Positions 8,686 through 19,560 of a DNA stretch of 64,000 bases are shown piece by piece. The DNA is from Alphaproteobacteria bacterium (GTDB taxonomy: Bacteria > Pseudomonadota > Alphaproteobacteria > Rhodobacterales > Rhodobacteraceae), in the NCBI GenBank assembly GCA_030148665.1, contig JASBSZ010000014.1, positions 37,395 to 101,394 on the forward strand, in the 5' to 3' direction. Under the pieces are notes generated by a model. It was not told the DNA's origin. It was given only the letters and a program-made list of their open reading frames with translations, and did not search any database. The translations under genes were made by a program, and so were the position numbers. Numbering within the stretch: the stretch's first letter is position 1; every line of letters starts with the position of its first letter.

Positions 8686-8701
8686 GCCCCCTGCGGGGGG
8701 C
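8686..8701 (+). terminator. GC-rich hairpin between dnaA and dnaN
   Basis: GCCCCC (8686-8691), loop TGCG, GGGGGC (8696-8701): perfect 6-bp stem 55 bp after the dnaA stop. It is followed only by TTGTGG, so it may be an attenuating hairpin rather than a full terminator. Confidence 0.4.
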
Positions 8702-8803
8702 TTGTGGACTTGACCGACCGCGCAATCCCGTCAACAAAGAAAAAGCCATATGTTTCGAGGGGCGTGGCCATCATGTTCCCTCGTCCACCCGAGGAGTGAG
8801 GGC

Positions 8804-9910
8804 ATGAAAGTCAGCATCGAACGCAGCGCGCTTCTGAAAGCCATGAGTCAGGCACAATCGGTGGTCGAGCGGCGCAACACGATCCCGATCCTGGCCAATG
8901 TGCTGATCGAGGCCGAAGGCAGCACCGTCAGCTTTCGTGCGACCGATCTGGATATCGAAGTCATCGACAGGGTTGGTGCCCAGGTCGAAAGACCCGGCGC
9001 CTCGACGGTTGCGGCGCATATCCTGCATGAAATCGTGCGCAAGCTGCCCGACGGTGCAATCGTGGAATTGTCCGACGATGGGGCCTCGGGGCGGCTGGAA
9101 GTGCGCGCGGGGCGGTCGCATTTTTCATTGGCGACCTTGCCGAAAGAGGATTTCCCCGTCATGGCATCGTCGGAATACAGCTGCAATTTCTCGGCCGCCG
9201 CGCCGGTGTTGCGCCGTCTGTTCGACAAGTCGAAATTCGCCATTTCGACCGAGGAAACCCGATATTACCTGAACGGCGTCTACATGCATGCTGCCGATGG
9301 CAACCTGCGATGCGTGGCAACCGACGGTCATCGTCTGGCCCGCATAGATGCCCCGTTGCCCGAGGGTGCCGACGAAATGCCGGGCGTCATCGTCCCGCGC
9401 AAGACGGTGGGTGAACTGCGCAAGCTGCTGGATGACGACGACATGCAGATTGCGGTTTCGGTATCCGAGACCAAGATCCGCTTTGCCACCCCCGAAATTA
9501 CCCTGACATCCAAGGTGATCGACGGCACCTTCCCCGATTACACGCGGGTGATTCCGGTGACCAACAGCCGCCGGCTGGAGGTCGACGCGGCCGAATTCGC
9601 CCAGGCGGTGGATCGGGTGTCCACCGTTTCGTCCGAGCGCTCGCGTGCGGTCAAGCTGTCGCTGGACGAAGACCGGCTGATCCTTTCGGTCAACGCCCCG
9701 GACAGCGGCGCCGCCGAGGAAGAGCTGGCCGTCGCATATGGGGACGAGCCACTGGAAATCGGATTCAACGCGAAATATCTGCTGGAAATCGCCGGGCAGG
9801 TCGATCGCGAGAATGCAGTCTTTCTGTTCAATGGCTCGGGCGATCCGACATTGATGCGCGAGGGCAACGACGAGACAGCCGTCTATGTCGTGATGCCGAT
9901 GCGGGTGTAA
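8804..9910 (+). CDS. dnaN: DNA polymerase III beta subunit (sliding clamp)
   Basis: 368 residues starting MKVSIERSALLKAMSQAQSV, the canonical N-terminus. The clamp signatures VVERRNTIPILANVLIEA and TDGHRLAR, and a C-terminus ending YVVMPMRV, are all present. DnaN encircles DNA and tethers polymerase III. The frame is open to 8750, but ATG 8804 is preceded by GAGGAG and matches the family start. recF begins 4 bp after its stop, indicating co-transcription. Confidence 0.97.
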   Translation: MKVSIERSALLKAMSQAQSVVERRNTIPILANVLIEAEGSTVSFRATDLDIEVIDRVGAQVERPGASTVAAHILHEIVRKLPDGAIVELSDDGASGRLEVRAGRSHFSLATLPKEDFPVMASSEYSCNFSAAAPVLRRLFDKSKFAISTEETRYYLNGVYMHAADGNLRCVATDGHRLARIDAPLPEGADEMPGVIVPRKTVGELRKLLDDDDMQIAVSVSETKIRFATPEITLTSKVIDGTFPDYTRVIPVTNSRRLEVDAAEFAQAVDRVSTVSSERSRAVKLSLDEDRLILSVNAPDSGAAEEELAVAYGDEPLEIGFNAKYLLEIAGQVDRENAVFLFNGSGDPTLMREGNDETAVYVVMPMRV

Positions 9911-9914
9911 CCGG

Positions 9915-11030
9915 TTGGCGGGTCTGTCCGTCATCTCGCTGACGCTATCAGGCTTTCGCTCATACCGCTCGGCGCGACTGGATATCGATGATCGGCCCAT
10001 TGCATTTTTCGGCGCCAACGGGGCAGGCAAGACCAATATCCTGGAGGCCGTGTCGATGCTGTCGCCCGGCCGCGGAATACGGCGGGCAGCCATCGCCGAA
10101 ATGATCGGCCGCTCTGGTGCGCGGGGCTGGAAGGTCGCCGCGACCATCCGGCGCAAGGGGGAATTGCACGAGATCGAAACCTGGGTCGAGGGCATGTCGG
10201 CGCGCCAGTTGCGTCTGAACGGCAAGGCGGCGCCCCAGCTTGCCCTTGGTCGGCTGGTACCCATGATCTGGCTGATTCCCGCCATGGATCGACTGTGGAT
10301 CGAGGGGGCCGAGGGTCGCCGTCGTTTCCTCGACCGTATGACCATGAGCTTTTTCCCCGACCATGCCGAGGCCATTCTGACCTACGAGAAATCCATGCGC
10401 GAGCGCAATCGCCTGCTCAGGGACGGGGTGTGGGACGAGGGCTGGTACCGCGCAATCGAGGCCAGGATGGCCGAATCCGGCGCCGCGATCACGCAAAGGC
10501 GGATGCAGACGCTTTCGTTGCTGGGCGAGGCGCAGGAACGGGCCACGACTCCCTTTCCCGTCGCCGGGCTGTCGCTGGTCTCGCGCGATGACATGGCCGG
10601 AACCTGGGACCAGGCCGATCTGGCCGCCGCCCTGGCCGAGGGCCGACGGCGCGACATGGCCGCGGGGCGCAGCCTGACCGGACCTCACCGTGCCGATCTG
10701 ACTGCAACATATATTGCCAAGGGGATCGAGGCGCGCCAATGTTCCACAGGCGAACAGAAGGCGCTGCTGATTTCATTGATACTGGCCAATGCGCGGGCGC
10801 TGTTGCGTGAAGGCGGCGTTGCACCGATCATCCTGCTTGACGAGGTTGCGGCCCATCTGGATGCCGACCGCCGCGCGGCGCTGTATGACGAGATCTGTGC
10901 GCTGGGCGCTCAGGCATGGTTGACTGGAACCGAACCCGACCTGTTCGCGACATTTGCGGGCAGGGCGCACCTCATGGAAGTATCCGAAGAGGCGGGCATA
11001 TCGATTGTCCGGGAAAGGGACATGACATGA
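9915..11030 (+). CDS. recF: DNA replication and repair protein RecF
   Basis: 371 residues. SMC-like ATPase: Walker A GANGAGKTNILEAV (33-46), ABC-type signature region STGEQKALLISLIL and Walker B IILLDEVAAHLD near 305. RecF loads RecA at gapped DNA with RecO and RecR. It starts at TTG 9915, 4 bp after dnaN; no ATG fits, and the N-terminus (ISLTLSGFRSY) aligns with the family start, so a rare TTG start is inferred. The stop overlaps the next gene in an ATGA. Confidence 0.95.
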   Translation: MAGLSVISLTLSGFRSYRSARLDIDDRPIAFFGANGAGKTNILEAVSMLSPGRGIRRAAIAEMIGRSGARGWKVAATIRRKGELHEIETWVEGMSARQLRLNGKAAPQLALGRLVPMIWLIPAMDRLWIEGAEGRRRFLDRMTMSFFPDHAEAILTYEKSMRERNRLLRDGVWDEGWYRAIEARMAESGAAITQRRMQTLSLLGEAQERATTPFPVAGLSLVSRDDMAGTWDQADLAAALAEGRRRDMAAGRSLTGPHRADLTATYIAKGIEARQCSTGEQKALLISLILANARALLREGGVAPIILLDEVAAHLDADRRAALYDEICALGAQAWLTGTEPDLFATFAGRAHLMEVSEEAGISIVRERDMT

Positions 11031-11509
11031 GACATCTTTTACCCGTGCTGGTGGCGCTGCTGGTGGCGGTCACGGCCCCGGTTGTTGCCGTGGCAGGCGC
11101 GCTGGATCGCCAGATCGTGCGGCAAAACCACTATTACGGAGTCGGGTGGCAGGCGGATGGCAACCACTGGTCGATCGACGTTGTCCTGACACCGGGGGGT
11201 GCCCAGATAGCCTATCCCTCGCTCGGCTGTACGGGCAGTTGGAAACTGATCGCGGCGACTGACCAGGAGCTGACCTATGCAGAAAGCATCACCGATGGTC
11301 AGAAGGACTGTATCGCCACCGGGGTGGTCAGGCTGCGCCTGCTTCCGGCCGGGCGGTTTCTGTACAGCTGGCAGGAAACCGACGCCCGTATCGATGCCAG
11401 GGCGGTGTTGCTTCCGGCGGGCAAGGCGCGCATGCCCTATATCCAGCAGCTTGTCGAGACGTTGAACAATGTTCCGCTCGACTATCTGGAAGCACCGTTC
11501 TACGAATAG
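11027..11509 (+). CDS. Small secreted or periplasmic protein of unknown function
   Basis: 160 residues with a clear Sec signal peptide: MRHLLPVLVALLVAV and cleavage likely after the VAVAGA region (about residue 24-26). The mature part has an SLGCTGSWKL stretch and a second Cys (QKDCI), so one disulfide is possible. I do not recognise the family. Its ATG overlaps the recF stop (ATGA), suggesting translational coupling to recF. Function not inferable beyond export. Confidence 0.7.
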   Translation: MRHLLPVLVALLVAVTAPVVAVAGALDRQIVRQNHYYGVGWQADGNHWSIDVVLTPGGAQIAYPSLGCTGSWKLIAATDQELTYAESITDGQKDCIATGVVRLRLLPAGRFLYSWQETDARIDARAVLLPAGKARMPYIQQLVETLNNVPLDYLEAPFYE

Positions 11510-11514
11510 GCCCG

Positions 11515-12135
11515 ATGTCGATCTCCTTACACCAACTGGCCCTTTACGGGGGTGCCCTTCTCGTTCTTTTTCTGGTGCCCGGGCCGGTCTGGGCCGCCCT
11601 GATCGCACGCGCATTGTCAGGGGGGTTTCATGCCGCGTGGCCGCTGGCGGCCGGGGTGGTCGTGGGCGATGGGCTGTGGCCGGTCCTCGCGGTGTTCGGT
11701 GTGACCTGGCTGATATCGCTGTACGGTGATTTCCTGGTATTGTTGCGCTATGGAGGGGCCCTCATGCTGGCAATAATGGGGCTGGCATTGCTGCGCCGCC
11801 CCGGCCGCGCGATCGACGGTGACAGCCGTCTGACGGCTCCAGGGGGATGGGTCGGGTTTTCAACGGGCGTCCTGGTGATCCTGGGCAATCCCAAGGCGAT
11901 CCTGTTCTACATGGGGATCCTGCCGGGGTTTTTCGACATTCGCCAGATCAACGGTTGGGATATCGGGGCGATAGCCCTCGTTTCGATGCTGATCCCGTTT
12001 TCGGGCAACCTGGCTCTGGCGTTGTTTCTGGGGCGGGCACGCAGGCTGATTTCATCGCCATCCGCGCTGCGTCGGGTCAATATCGGCTCAGGGATAGCGC
12101 TGCTCGCGGTCGGCGTGCTGATCGCCCTGAGCTGA
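11515..12135 (+). CDS. LysE/RhtB-family amino-acid (or small-molecule) exporter
   Basis: 206 residues, about six hydrophobic segments, with the LysE-type N-terminal pattern FLVPGPVWAALIARALSGG and the second-half pattern LGNPKAILFYMGILPGFF. These exporters use proton motive force to expel amino acids or analogues. It starts 5 bp after the preceding gene. The substrate is not predictable. Placement between recF and gyrB is incidental to replication. Confidence 0.85.
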   Translation: MSISLHQLALYGGALLVLFLVPGPVWAALIARALSGGFHAAWPLAAGVVVGDGLWPVLAVFGVTWLISLYGDFLVLLRYGGALMLAIMGLALLRRPGRAIDGDSRLTAPGGWVGFSTGVLVILGNPKAILFYMGILPGFFDIRQINGWDIGAIALVSMLIPFSGNLALALFLGRARRLISSPSALRRVNIGSGIALLAVGVLIALS

Positions 12136-12168
12136 GATACGAAAACCCCAAAATCTGGTGTCGGATGG

Positions 12169-12197
12169 GTGACATTACCCTGACCAGCGCGTATATG
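12169..12197 (+). promoter_or_regulatory. Probable gyrB promoter
   Basis: GTGACA (12169-12174), 17-bp spacer, TATATG (12192-12197), about 28 bp upstream of the gyrB ATG. Five of six -35 and four of six -10 consensus bases match. This suggests gyrB is not solely dependent on read-through from the dnaN-recF operon. Confidence 0.55.
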
Positions 12198-12209
12198 TGG
12201 GGGGTATGA

Positions 12210-14642
<2,433 letters not shown>

Positions 14643-14734
14643 GGCCTGTTGACAATCACCAGATCGTACCGGCGGTTGGCGCGAACCCAGCCTGCTGGGG
14701 GATTTCCGGCGATACGAATCCCGGGTTCATCCCG

Positions 14735-15667
14735 CTAACTGCCCGTGCCGCTGCTGCAGGCCCGTCTGATATAGTCGCTCGTCATCAGGTCCAGATGCGC
14801 GCCGCCGCCGTTCTTCAACAGGGTGATTTCATCGTCGCTCTGGCGTGAGAAGCGGCCCGATCGCAGATCGCGGTAGTCGGCGACAACATCATGCTCTGCG
14901 ATGACCCCGGCCGCGAGCGGGATCATCAGTTCGCCCGTTTCCATCGCCGTCTTGCGCGAATCGACAAAGATCCGGGCGCGCTGCAGGGCGCGATCATCGG
15001 CCTCGCGCATGTCGGGCAGATAGGCCCCGATCAGGTCGAGATGCTGGCCAGGTTGTAACCAGTCACCCCTTACGAGCGGCTGTCTGGACATTGTACAGGT
15101 GGCTATGATGTCAGCCTTGCCCACGGCCATTTCCAGGTCGTCGGCCCGCGCGATCGGGTGATCTGGATATGCGCGGATGATGTCGTCCACCTTTTGCGAC
15201 GTGCGGTTCCAGATCGTAAAGCGGGCATCGGGGAAAAGCGCGGAATATGCCTCGACCAGCGATCGCGCCACGGTACCGGCCCCGACAATCAGTATTTCAC
15301 GGCTGTCGGGGCGCGCCAGATGCCGGGCCGCAAGCAGCGAATCACCGGCGGTTTTCCACTTGGTCACCAGGTGAAAGTCGATCACCGCCTCGACAATGCC
15401 GGTCCGATCGGAAAACAGCGTAACAACGCCATTGATCGAACTCGGACCATCCTTGCCGTCATTGCCCGGAAAGATCTGGCAGGTCTTGACCGCGATTCCC
15501 AGCCCGTCGATCCAGGCATGGCGTGACAGCATGGTATCGCTGCCCCTGTGCATTACCACATCTTCCAGCTGGGCCTCGGGCAGGTCGTGCCCTGCGGCCA
15601 GTGCATCGGTCAGCGCCAGCCAGTCCAGCCTGTTTTCACCAACTGAATCAATAAACTGAAAATCCAT
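14735..15667 (-). CDS. Ornithine cyclodeaminase / mu-crystallin family protein
   Basis: 310 residues. NAD-binding Rossmann motif EILIVGAGTVARSLVEAY (about 123-140) and the family blocks KTCQIFPGN, SLLAARHLARPDSR and DLIGAYLPDMREAD are present. The family includes ornithine cyclodeaminase, ketimine reductases and pyrroline-2-carboxylate reductases, so the exact reaction is open. A GGGGGAAGG ribosome site precedes ATG 15667. It lies 11 bp downstream of the YaiI-like gene in a two-gene minus-strand operon, and is convergent with gyrB. Confidence 0.85.
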   Translation of the reverse strand: MDFQFIDSVGENRLDWLALTDALAAGHDLPEAQLEDVVMHRGSDTMLSRHAWIDGLGIAVKTCQIFPGNDGKDGPSSINGVVTLFSDRTGIVEAVIDFHLVTKWKTAGDSLLAARHLARPDSREILIVGAGTVARSLVEAYSALFPDARFTIWNRTSQKVDDIIRAYPDHPIARADDLEMAVGKADIIATCTMSRQPLVRGDWLQPGQHLDLIGAYLPDMREADDRALQRARIFVDSRKTAMETGELMIPLAAGVIAEHDVVADYRDLRSGRFSRQSDDEITLLKNGGGAHLDLMTSDYIRRACSSGTGS

Positions 15668-15678
15668 CCTTCCCCCTT

Positions 15679-16131
15679 TCAGGTCTTCTTGGCGGCGCGC
15701 ACGAGGCGTTCGAGAACATCGAGAAAACGCGATCTGTCGCGCCGGGAAAAACCCTTGCCGCCACCTTTTCGGAACGGGTCCGCGGCCCTGAGATCACCCA
15801 TGAGGTCGCGCATGGCAAGGCGCTCGCCGATATTTGCCTCGGTGAACACGTCGCCGTCATGGCGTATTGCAGCGGCGCCGCCCTGGATCACGCGCGCGGC
15901 CAACGGGATGTCGGCGGTGACAACGATATCGCCCGCGCCGGCCTGCTCGGCGATCCATTTGTCGGCTTCGTCCGCGCCCTGCGGAACGATCACTGTCCTG
16001 ACCAAAGGGTGGGGGCTGGGCCTTATGCCGCCATTGGACACGATCACCACGTTCAGGCCATGCCTTTCGGCAACCTTCCGGGCCTCGTCCCTGACCGGGC
16101 AGGCATCGGCATCGACATAGATCGTGGTCAT
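15679..16131 (-). CDS. YaiI/YqxD family protein (UPF0178)
   Basis: 150 residues beginning [20 protein letters not shown], with [14 protein letters not shown] and [11 protein letters not shown] motifs typical of UPF0178, a PIN-like fold with conserved aspartates that suggests a nuclease. The function of the family is not established. I placed the start at ATG 16131; the frame is open further upstream but family length supports this start. Divergent from glpK with a 130-bp shared spacer; ocd-like gene downstream. Confidence 0.9.
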   Translation of the reverse strand: MTTIYVDADACPVRDEARKVAERHGLNVVIVSNGGIRPSPHPLVRTVIVPQGADEADKWIAEQAGAGDIVVTADIPLAARVIQGGAAAIRHDGDVFTEANIGERLAMRDLMGDLRAADPFRKGGGKGFSRRDRSRFLDVLERLVRAAKKT

Positions 16132-16261
16132 CGGGCGCCCATCCACATTGTTCGTGGCAAACTTATCGGCCGGGGCCGCGCACGACAAGCACCGCTGTTG
16201 CGGTTGTAATTCCCGCCCCTTTGGGCAAGAAATGTTCGAGCCAACAGCCAGGGGGCAGAAC

Positions 16262-17743
16262 ATGCGCCATATCCTTGCAATCGATCAGGGCACCACGTCC
16301 AGCCGCGCCATCGTCTTTGACAGCGCCTTGCGGCCCGTTGCGACGGCTCAGCAGGAGTTTCCCCAGCATTTTCCCCGCTCGGGCTGGGTCGAGCACGATC
16401 CCGAGGACATCTGGGACACGACCCTTGCCACCTGCCGCAAGGCGCTCGAACAGGTGGACATGACGCAGGTTGAAGCCATCGGCATCACCAATCAGCGCGA
16501 AACCGTGGTCGTGTGGAACCGGCAGACGGGCAGGCCCATCCACAACGCGATCGTCTGGCAAGACCGCCGCACCGCCGAGCATTGCGCCCGATTGCGTGCG
16601 CAGGGGCTAGAGCCCATGATTACCGAAAAGACGGGCCTGCTGCTGGACCCGTATTTTTCGGCGTCAAAGATCGCGTGGCTTCTGGACAATGTCGAAGGCG
16701 CGCGCGTGGCGGCCAGGGACGGGATGCTGGCCTTTGGCACGATCGACAGCTTTCTTGTCTGGCGTCTGACAGGCGGCCGGGTCCATGCGACCGACGCCAC
16801 CAACGCCTCGCGCACGATGTTGTATGACATCAATGCCGGGCGATGGGACGACGATCTGCTGAGGCTGTTCGACATCCCCGCCTCGATGCTGCCCGAGATA
16901 CGCGACAGCGCCGACGATTTCGGCCAGACCGACCCAGCCCTGTTTGGCCGCGCCATCGCCATCAGCGGGGTGGCCGGCGATCAGCAGGCTGCCACCGTCG
17001 GGCAGGCATGTTTTTCGCCCGGGATGATGAAATCGACCTACGGTACGGGTTGTTTTGCCCTGCTCAATACAGGCAGCGAAAAGGTGACCTCGACCAACCG
17101 GCTGCTGACGACCATCGCCTATCAGCTGGATGGCAAGCCGACCTATGCGCTGGAGGGCTCGATATTCGTTGCCGGCGCGGTGGTTCAATGGCTGCGTGAC
17201 GGGCTGGGCATCATCTCGGATGCGTCCGAAACCCAGGCCCTTGCCAGTTCGGCCGACCCCGAACAGAGGGTCTATCTCGTGCCCGCCTTTACCGGTCTTG
17301 GCGCGCCGTACTGGGATGCCGAATGTCGCGGGGCGATTTACGGCCTGACACGGGGCACCGGCCCGGCCGAACTGGCGCGCGCCGCACTGGAATCGGTGGC
17401 GTTTCAGACGCGCGATCTGATCGAGGCGATGCGCGCCGACTGGGCGGGCGGCGGCGAGACCGTCTTGCGGGTGGACGGAGGGATGACGGCCAGCGACTGG
17501 ACGATGCAGGCCATTGCCGATCAGCTGGCCGCGCCCGTCGATCGCCCCGAAGTGACGGAAACGACCGCACTTGGCGCGGCCTGCCTGGCCGGGCTTGCGT
17601 CAGGGATGTTCGCAAGTAAGGAAGAATTTTCAAAGAGTTGGAAGCAACAGCGAAGATTTGTTCCACAGCTTGACGAGGCCCGCCGGCAAGCCGCCTATGA
17701 CGGCTGGAAGGACGCAGTACGCCGAACATTGTCCAGAACGTGA
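16262..17743 (+). CDS. glpK: Glycerol kinase
   Basis: 493 residues, typical. The FGGY-family ATP site [13 protein letters not shown] starts at residue 4. [20 protein letters not shown] and GVAGDQQAA also match GlpK. It phosphorylates glycerol to sn-glycerol-3-phosphate. ATG 16262 is preceded by AGGGGG. No glpF, glpD or glpR is adjacent, so the gene stands alone here. An AT-rich spacer with two inverted repeats follows. Confidence 0.96.
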   Translation: MRHILAIDQGTTSSRAIVFDSALRPVATAQQEFPQHFPRSGWVEHDPEDIWDTTLATCRKALEQVDMTQVEAIGITNQRETVVVWNRQTGRPIHNAIVWQDRRTAEHCARLRAQGLEPMITEKTGLLLDPYFSASKIAWLLDNVEGARVAARDGMLAFGTIDSFLVWRLTGGRVHATDATNASRTMLYDINAGRWDDDLLRLFDIPASMLPEIRDSADDFGQTDPALFGRAIAISGVAGDQQAATVGQACFSPGMMKSTYGTGCFALLNTGSEKVTSTNRLLTTIAYQLDGKPTYALEGSIFVAGAVVQWLRDGLGIISDASETQALASSADPEQRVYLVPAFTGLGAPYWDAECRGAIYGLTRGTGPAELARAALESVAFQTRDLIEAMRADWAGGGETVLRVDGGMTASDWTMQAIADQLAAPVDRPEVTETTALGAACLAGLASGMFASKEEFSKSWKQQRRFVPQLDEARRQAAYDGWKDAVRRTLSRT

Positions 17744-17767
17744 GGAAAATTTCGTAATATCATGATT

Positions 17768-17838
17768 TATATGGCAAAATCCATATAGGACAGATAATTT
17801 CGTAGATCCGTGCGCAGATCCCCTCACGGGTGGATCTG
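17768..17838. repeat. Two inverted repeats in an AT-rich convergent intergenic region
   Basis: TATATGG (17768-17774), spacer CAAAAT, CCATATA (17781-17787) is a perfect 7-bp inverted repeat. CAGATCC (17815-17821), 10-nt spacer, GGATCTG (17832-17838) is a second. They lie in the 157-bp spacer (17744-17900) between convergent glpK and the crotonase gene. The spacer is strikingly AT-rich compared with its surroundings. Neither hairpin is followed by a convincing T-run, so their role as terminators is only possible. Confidence 0.5.
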
Positions 17839-17900
17839 GGTGCAACAAGTCGGTTATTCATTCAAGTTATCATACCATATTATCGTTTATAATAAGCAAC

Positions 17901-18629
17901 TTATAACTCATTTCTCATGTATGAACGCAAGCGGGCCAATGCGTCCTCGTCCTGCTGGTACACGGCCGCACGGGCATCGCTTGCCACCGGCTGGTTGCCG
18001 CCCCGTCGGATCAGTGCCTTGATCGCGGCGACCGGGGCGACCGGGCTGTTGCACGCGGCCTCGGCCAGCGAGGTAATGGTGCGGTCCATGTCCGGCGCGT
18101 CGACGATCAGGTCGATCAGCCCGAATGACAGGGCCTGGTCGGCTGACAGTTTTCTTGCGGCCAGCAGAATCAGGCTGGTCCGGGCGGGGCCGATCAGTTC
18201 GTTCATGCGGACCACATCCGAGGGCTGGGGCAGAAAGCCGTTTCTGAGCACCGGATAAAAGAACCGCGCAGCTGGCACCGAAATCCGCAGATCGCAGGCA
18301 AGTGCGATACCGAAACCGCCTCCGGCCAGGGTGCCGTTCAGTGCGCAGATGGTCAGACATGGCAGCGCGGCCAGACGGGCCGAAACCTGCTCCCAGATCG
18401 GGCTGGTGGTAAAGTTGCCGCCGGCCCGCGCCGCGGTCAGGTCGGCGCCGGCGCAAAATACCTTGTCTCCGGCCCCGGTAATCACAAGGCAGCGCAGATT
18501 GTCGGCCATCGCGGCATCGGAAAAGATCTCGTCCAGCCGCGCAAGCATCCCGGGGGTCAGTGCGTTCGCCTTGTCTGGCCGGTTCAGCGTGACAGTCCAG
18601 ATGGCCGCATCCCGCTGTAGCGCGATCAT
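17901..18629 (-). CDS. Crotonase-fold protein lacking both catalytic glutamates
   Basis: 242 residues, enoyl-CoA hydratase/isomerase family: LNRPDKANALTPGML (15-29), VFCAGADLTAAR (57-68) and LAGGGFGIALACD (101-113). Aligned with classical hydratases (such as the gene at 5281), the two catalytic Glu positions are G107 and V127. It therefore is unlikely to be an ordinary enoyl-CoA hydratase; isomerase, hydrolase or dehalogenase-like chemistry is possible in this superfamily. ATG overlaps the stop of the upstream SDR gene (ATGA), so the two are translationally coupled and probably act in one pathway on a CoA thioester. Confidence 0.85.
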   Translation of the reverse strand: MIALQRDAAIWTVTLNRPDKANALTPGMLARLDEIFSDAAMADNLRCLVITGAGDKVFCAGADLTAARAGGNFTTSPIWEQVSARLAALPCLTICALNGTLAGGGFGIALACDLRISVPAARFFYPVLRNGFLPQPSDVVRMNELIGPARTSLILLAARKLSADQALSFGLIDLIVDAPDMDRTITSLAEAACNSPVAPVAAIKALIRRGGNQPVASDARAAVYQQDEDALARLRSYMRNEL

Positions 18630-19375
18630 GAAACCAGCCCCACACGCCGACGTACCGATTCCTCGCGCAGCGAGACGACGCCGCCCAGATAGTCGTCGGC
18701 ATCATCGCCGCACATCCATGCAAGGGCCTGAGCGGGCCATTCGGGGGGAATGTGGTCATCCCAGTTCATCTGCGCCACGGGGTTGATGCCCGATTTCCTG
18801 ATTACCTGCTGCATGTCGGTCGCAACCGTGCCGGGCGACAGGACCAGCGCCCTGATCCCCTGCCCGGCAAGCTCGGCATGGATGCAGCGGTTCAGGTGAT
18901 GGACCGCCGCCTTCGAGGCACAGTAGTGGCTCCAGCCCTCGAGCGCCGAGGTCGCGGCGCCCGATCCGATGGTCAGGATGGTTCCGCCGTCCTTCATGTG
19001 GGGCAGCACCGCGTGGACGCAGTTGAAAACCCCCTTGACGTTGACGTCGATCACCCGCGCCCAGTCGTCAGGGTCGATGTCGCGGATCATGCCGATGGGA
19101 TCGATGATACCGGCATTGTTGATGAGGATGTCGATACCGCCAAGGTCGCGAACGGTCTGCGCCACGCCCTCGGCAACCGACGAGGGGTCGGCAACATCCA
19201 TGGGAATCGCAATCGCGCTGCTGCCGAGTTCACCCGCTATCCGCCGGATATCGGGGGTCGAGCGCGCAGCAAGCGCCACCCTGGCGCCCAGCGCCGCAAA
19301 AAGGCGGGCGGTGGCCTCGCCAATACCGCGTGACGCGCCGGTGATCAGAACCCTCTTTCCGGTAACATGAGACAT
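18626..19375 (-). CDS. Short-chain dehydrogenase/reductase (SDR)
   Basis: 249 residues, classical SDR: cofactor motif TGASRGIG (about 13-20), NNAG (INNAGII), catalytic Ser in TIGSGAATS and YCASK (Tyr-x-x-x-Lys). GGAG lies 7 bp before ATG 19375. It oxidises or reduces an alcohol/ketone with NAD(P). It overlaps the start of the crotonase-like gene by 4 bp; together they suggest a small acyl-CoA or 3-hydroxy-acid catabolic step. Substrate unknown. Divergent from the DUF2125 gene. Confidence 0.9.
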   Translation of the reverse strand: MSHVTGKRVLITGASRGIGEATARLFAALGARVALAARSTPDIRRIAGELGSSAIAIPMDVADPSSVAEGVAQTVRDLGGIDILINNAGIIDPIGMIRDIDPDDWARVIDVNVKGVFNCVHAVLPHMKDGGTILTIGSGAATSALEGWSHYCASKAAVHHLNRCIHAELAGQGIRALVLSPGTVATDMQQVIRKSGINPVAQMNWDDHIPPEWPAQALAWMCGDDADDYLGGVVSLREESVRRRVGLVS

Positions 19376-19486
19376 CAATCAACTCCATCTGGCCGGGAAA
19401 TCCCTTCCCTTTGGGGCGAGAAAATCCAAAGCCCGGGCGCAATGCAAGCGAAATGACGCAACTGCCCGATCAGACGAAGTGATTTC

Positions 19487-19515
19487 TTGACGCAACGACA
19501 AAAGAGCGGGATGCT
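19487..19515 (+). promoter_or_regulatory. Possible promoter of the DUF2125 gene
   Basis: TTGACG (19487-19492), 17-bp spacer, GATGCT (19510-19515), 45 bp upstream of ATG 19561. The -35 is good and the -10 moderate. Confidence 0.45.
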
Positions 19516-19560
19516 GGGACAGGTTTATTGCAGGCATCAGCATTTTGAAAAGAGGTCCCT

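Noticed and set aside
14643..14734. tRNA-like CGAATCCCGGGTTC segment between gyrB and the ocd-like gene
   Set aside because: No acceptor stem or anticodon arm can be formed.
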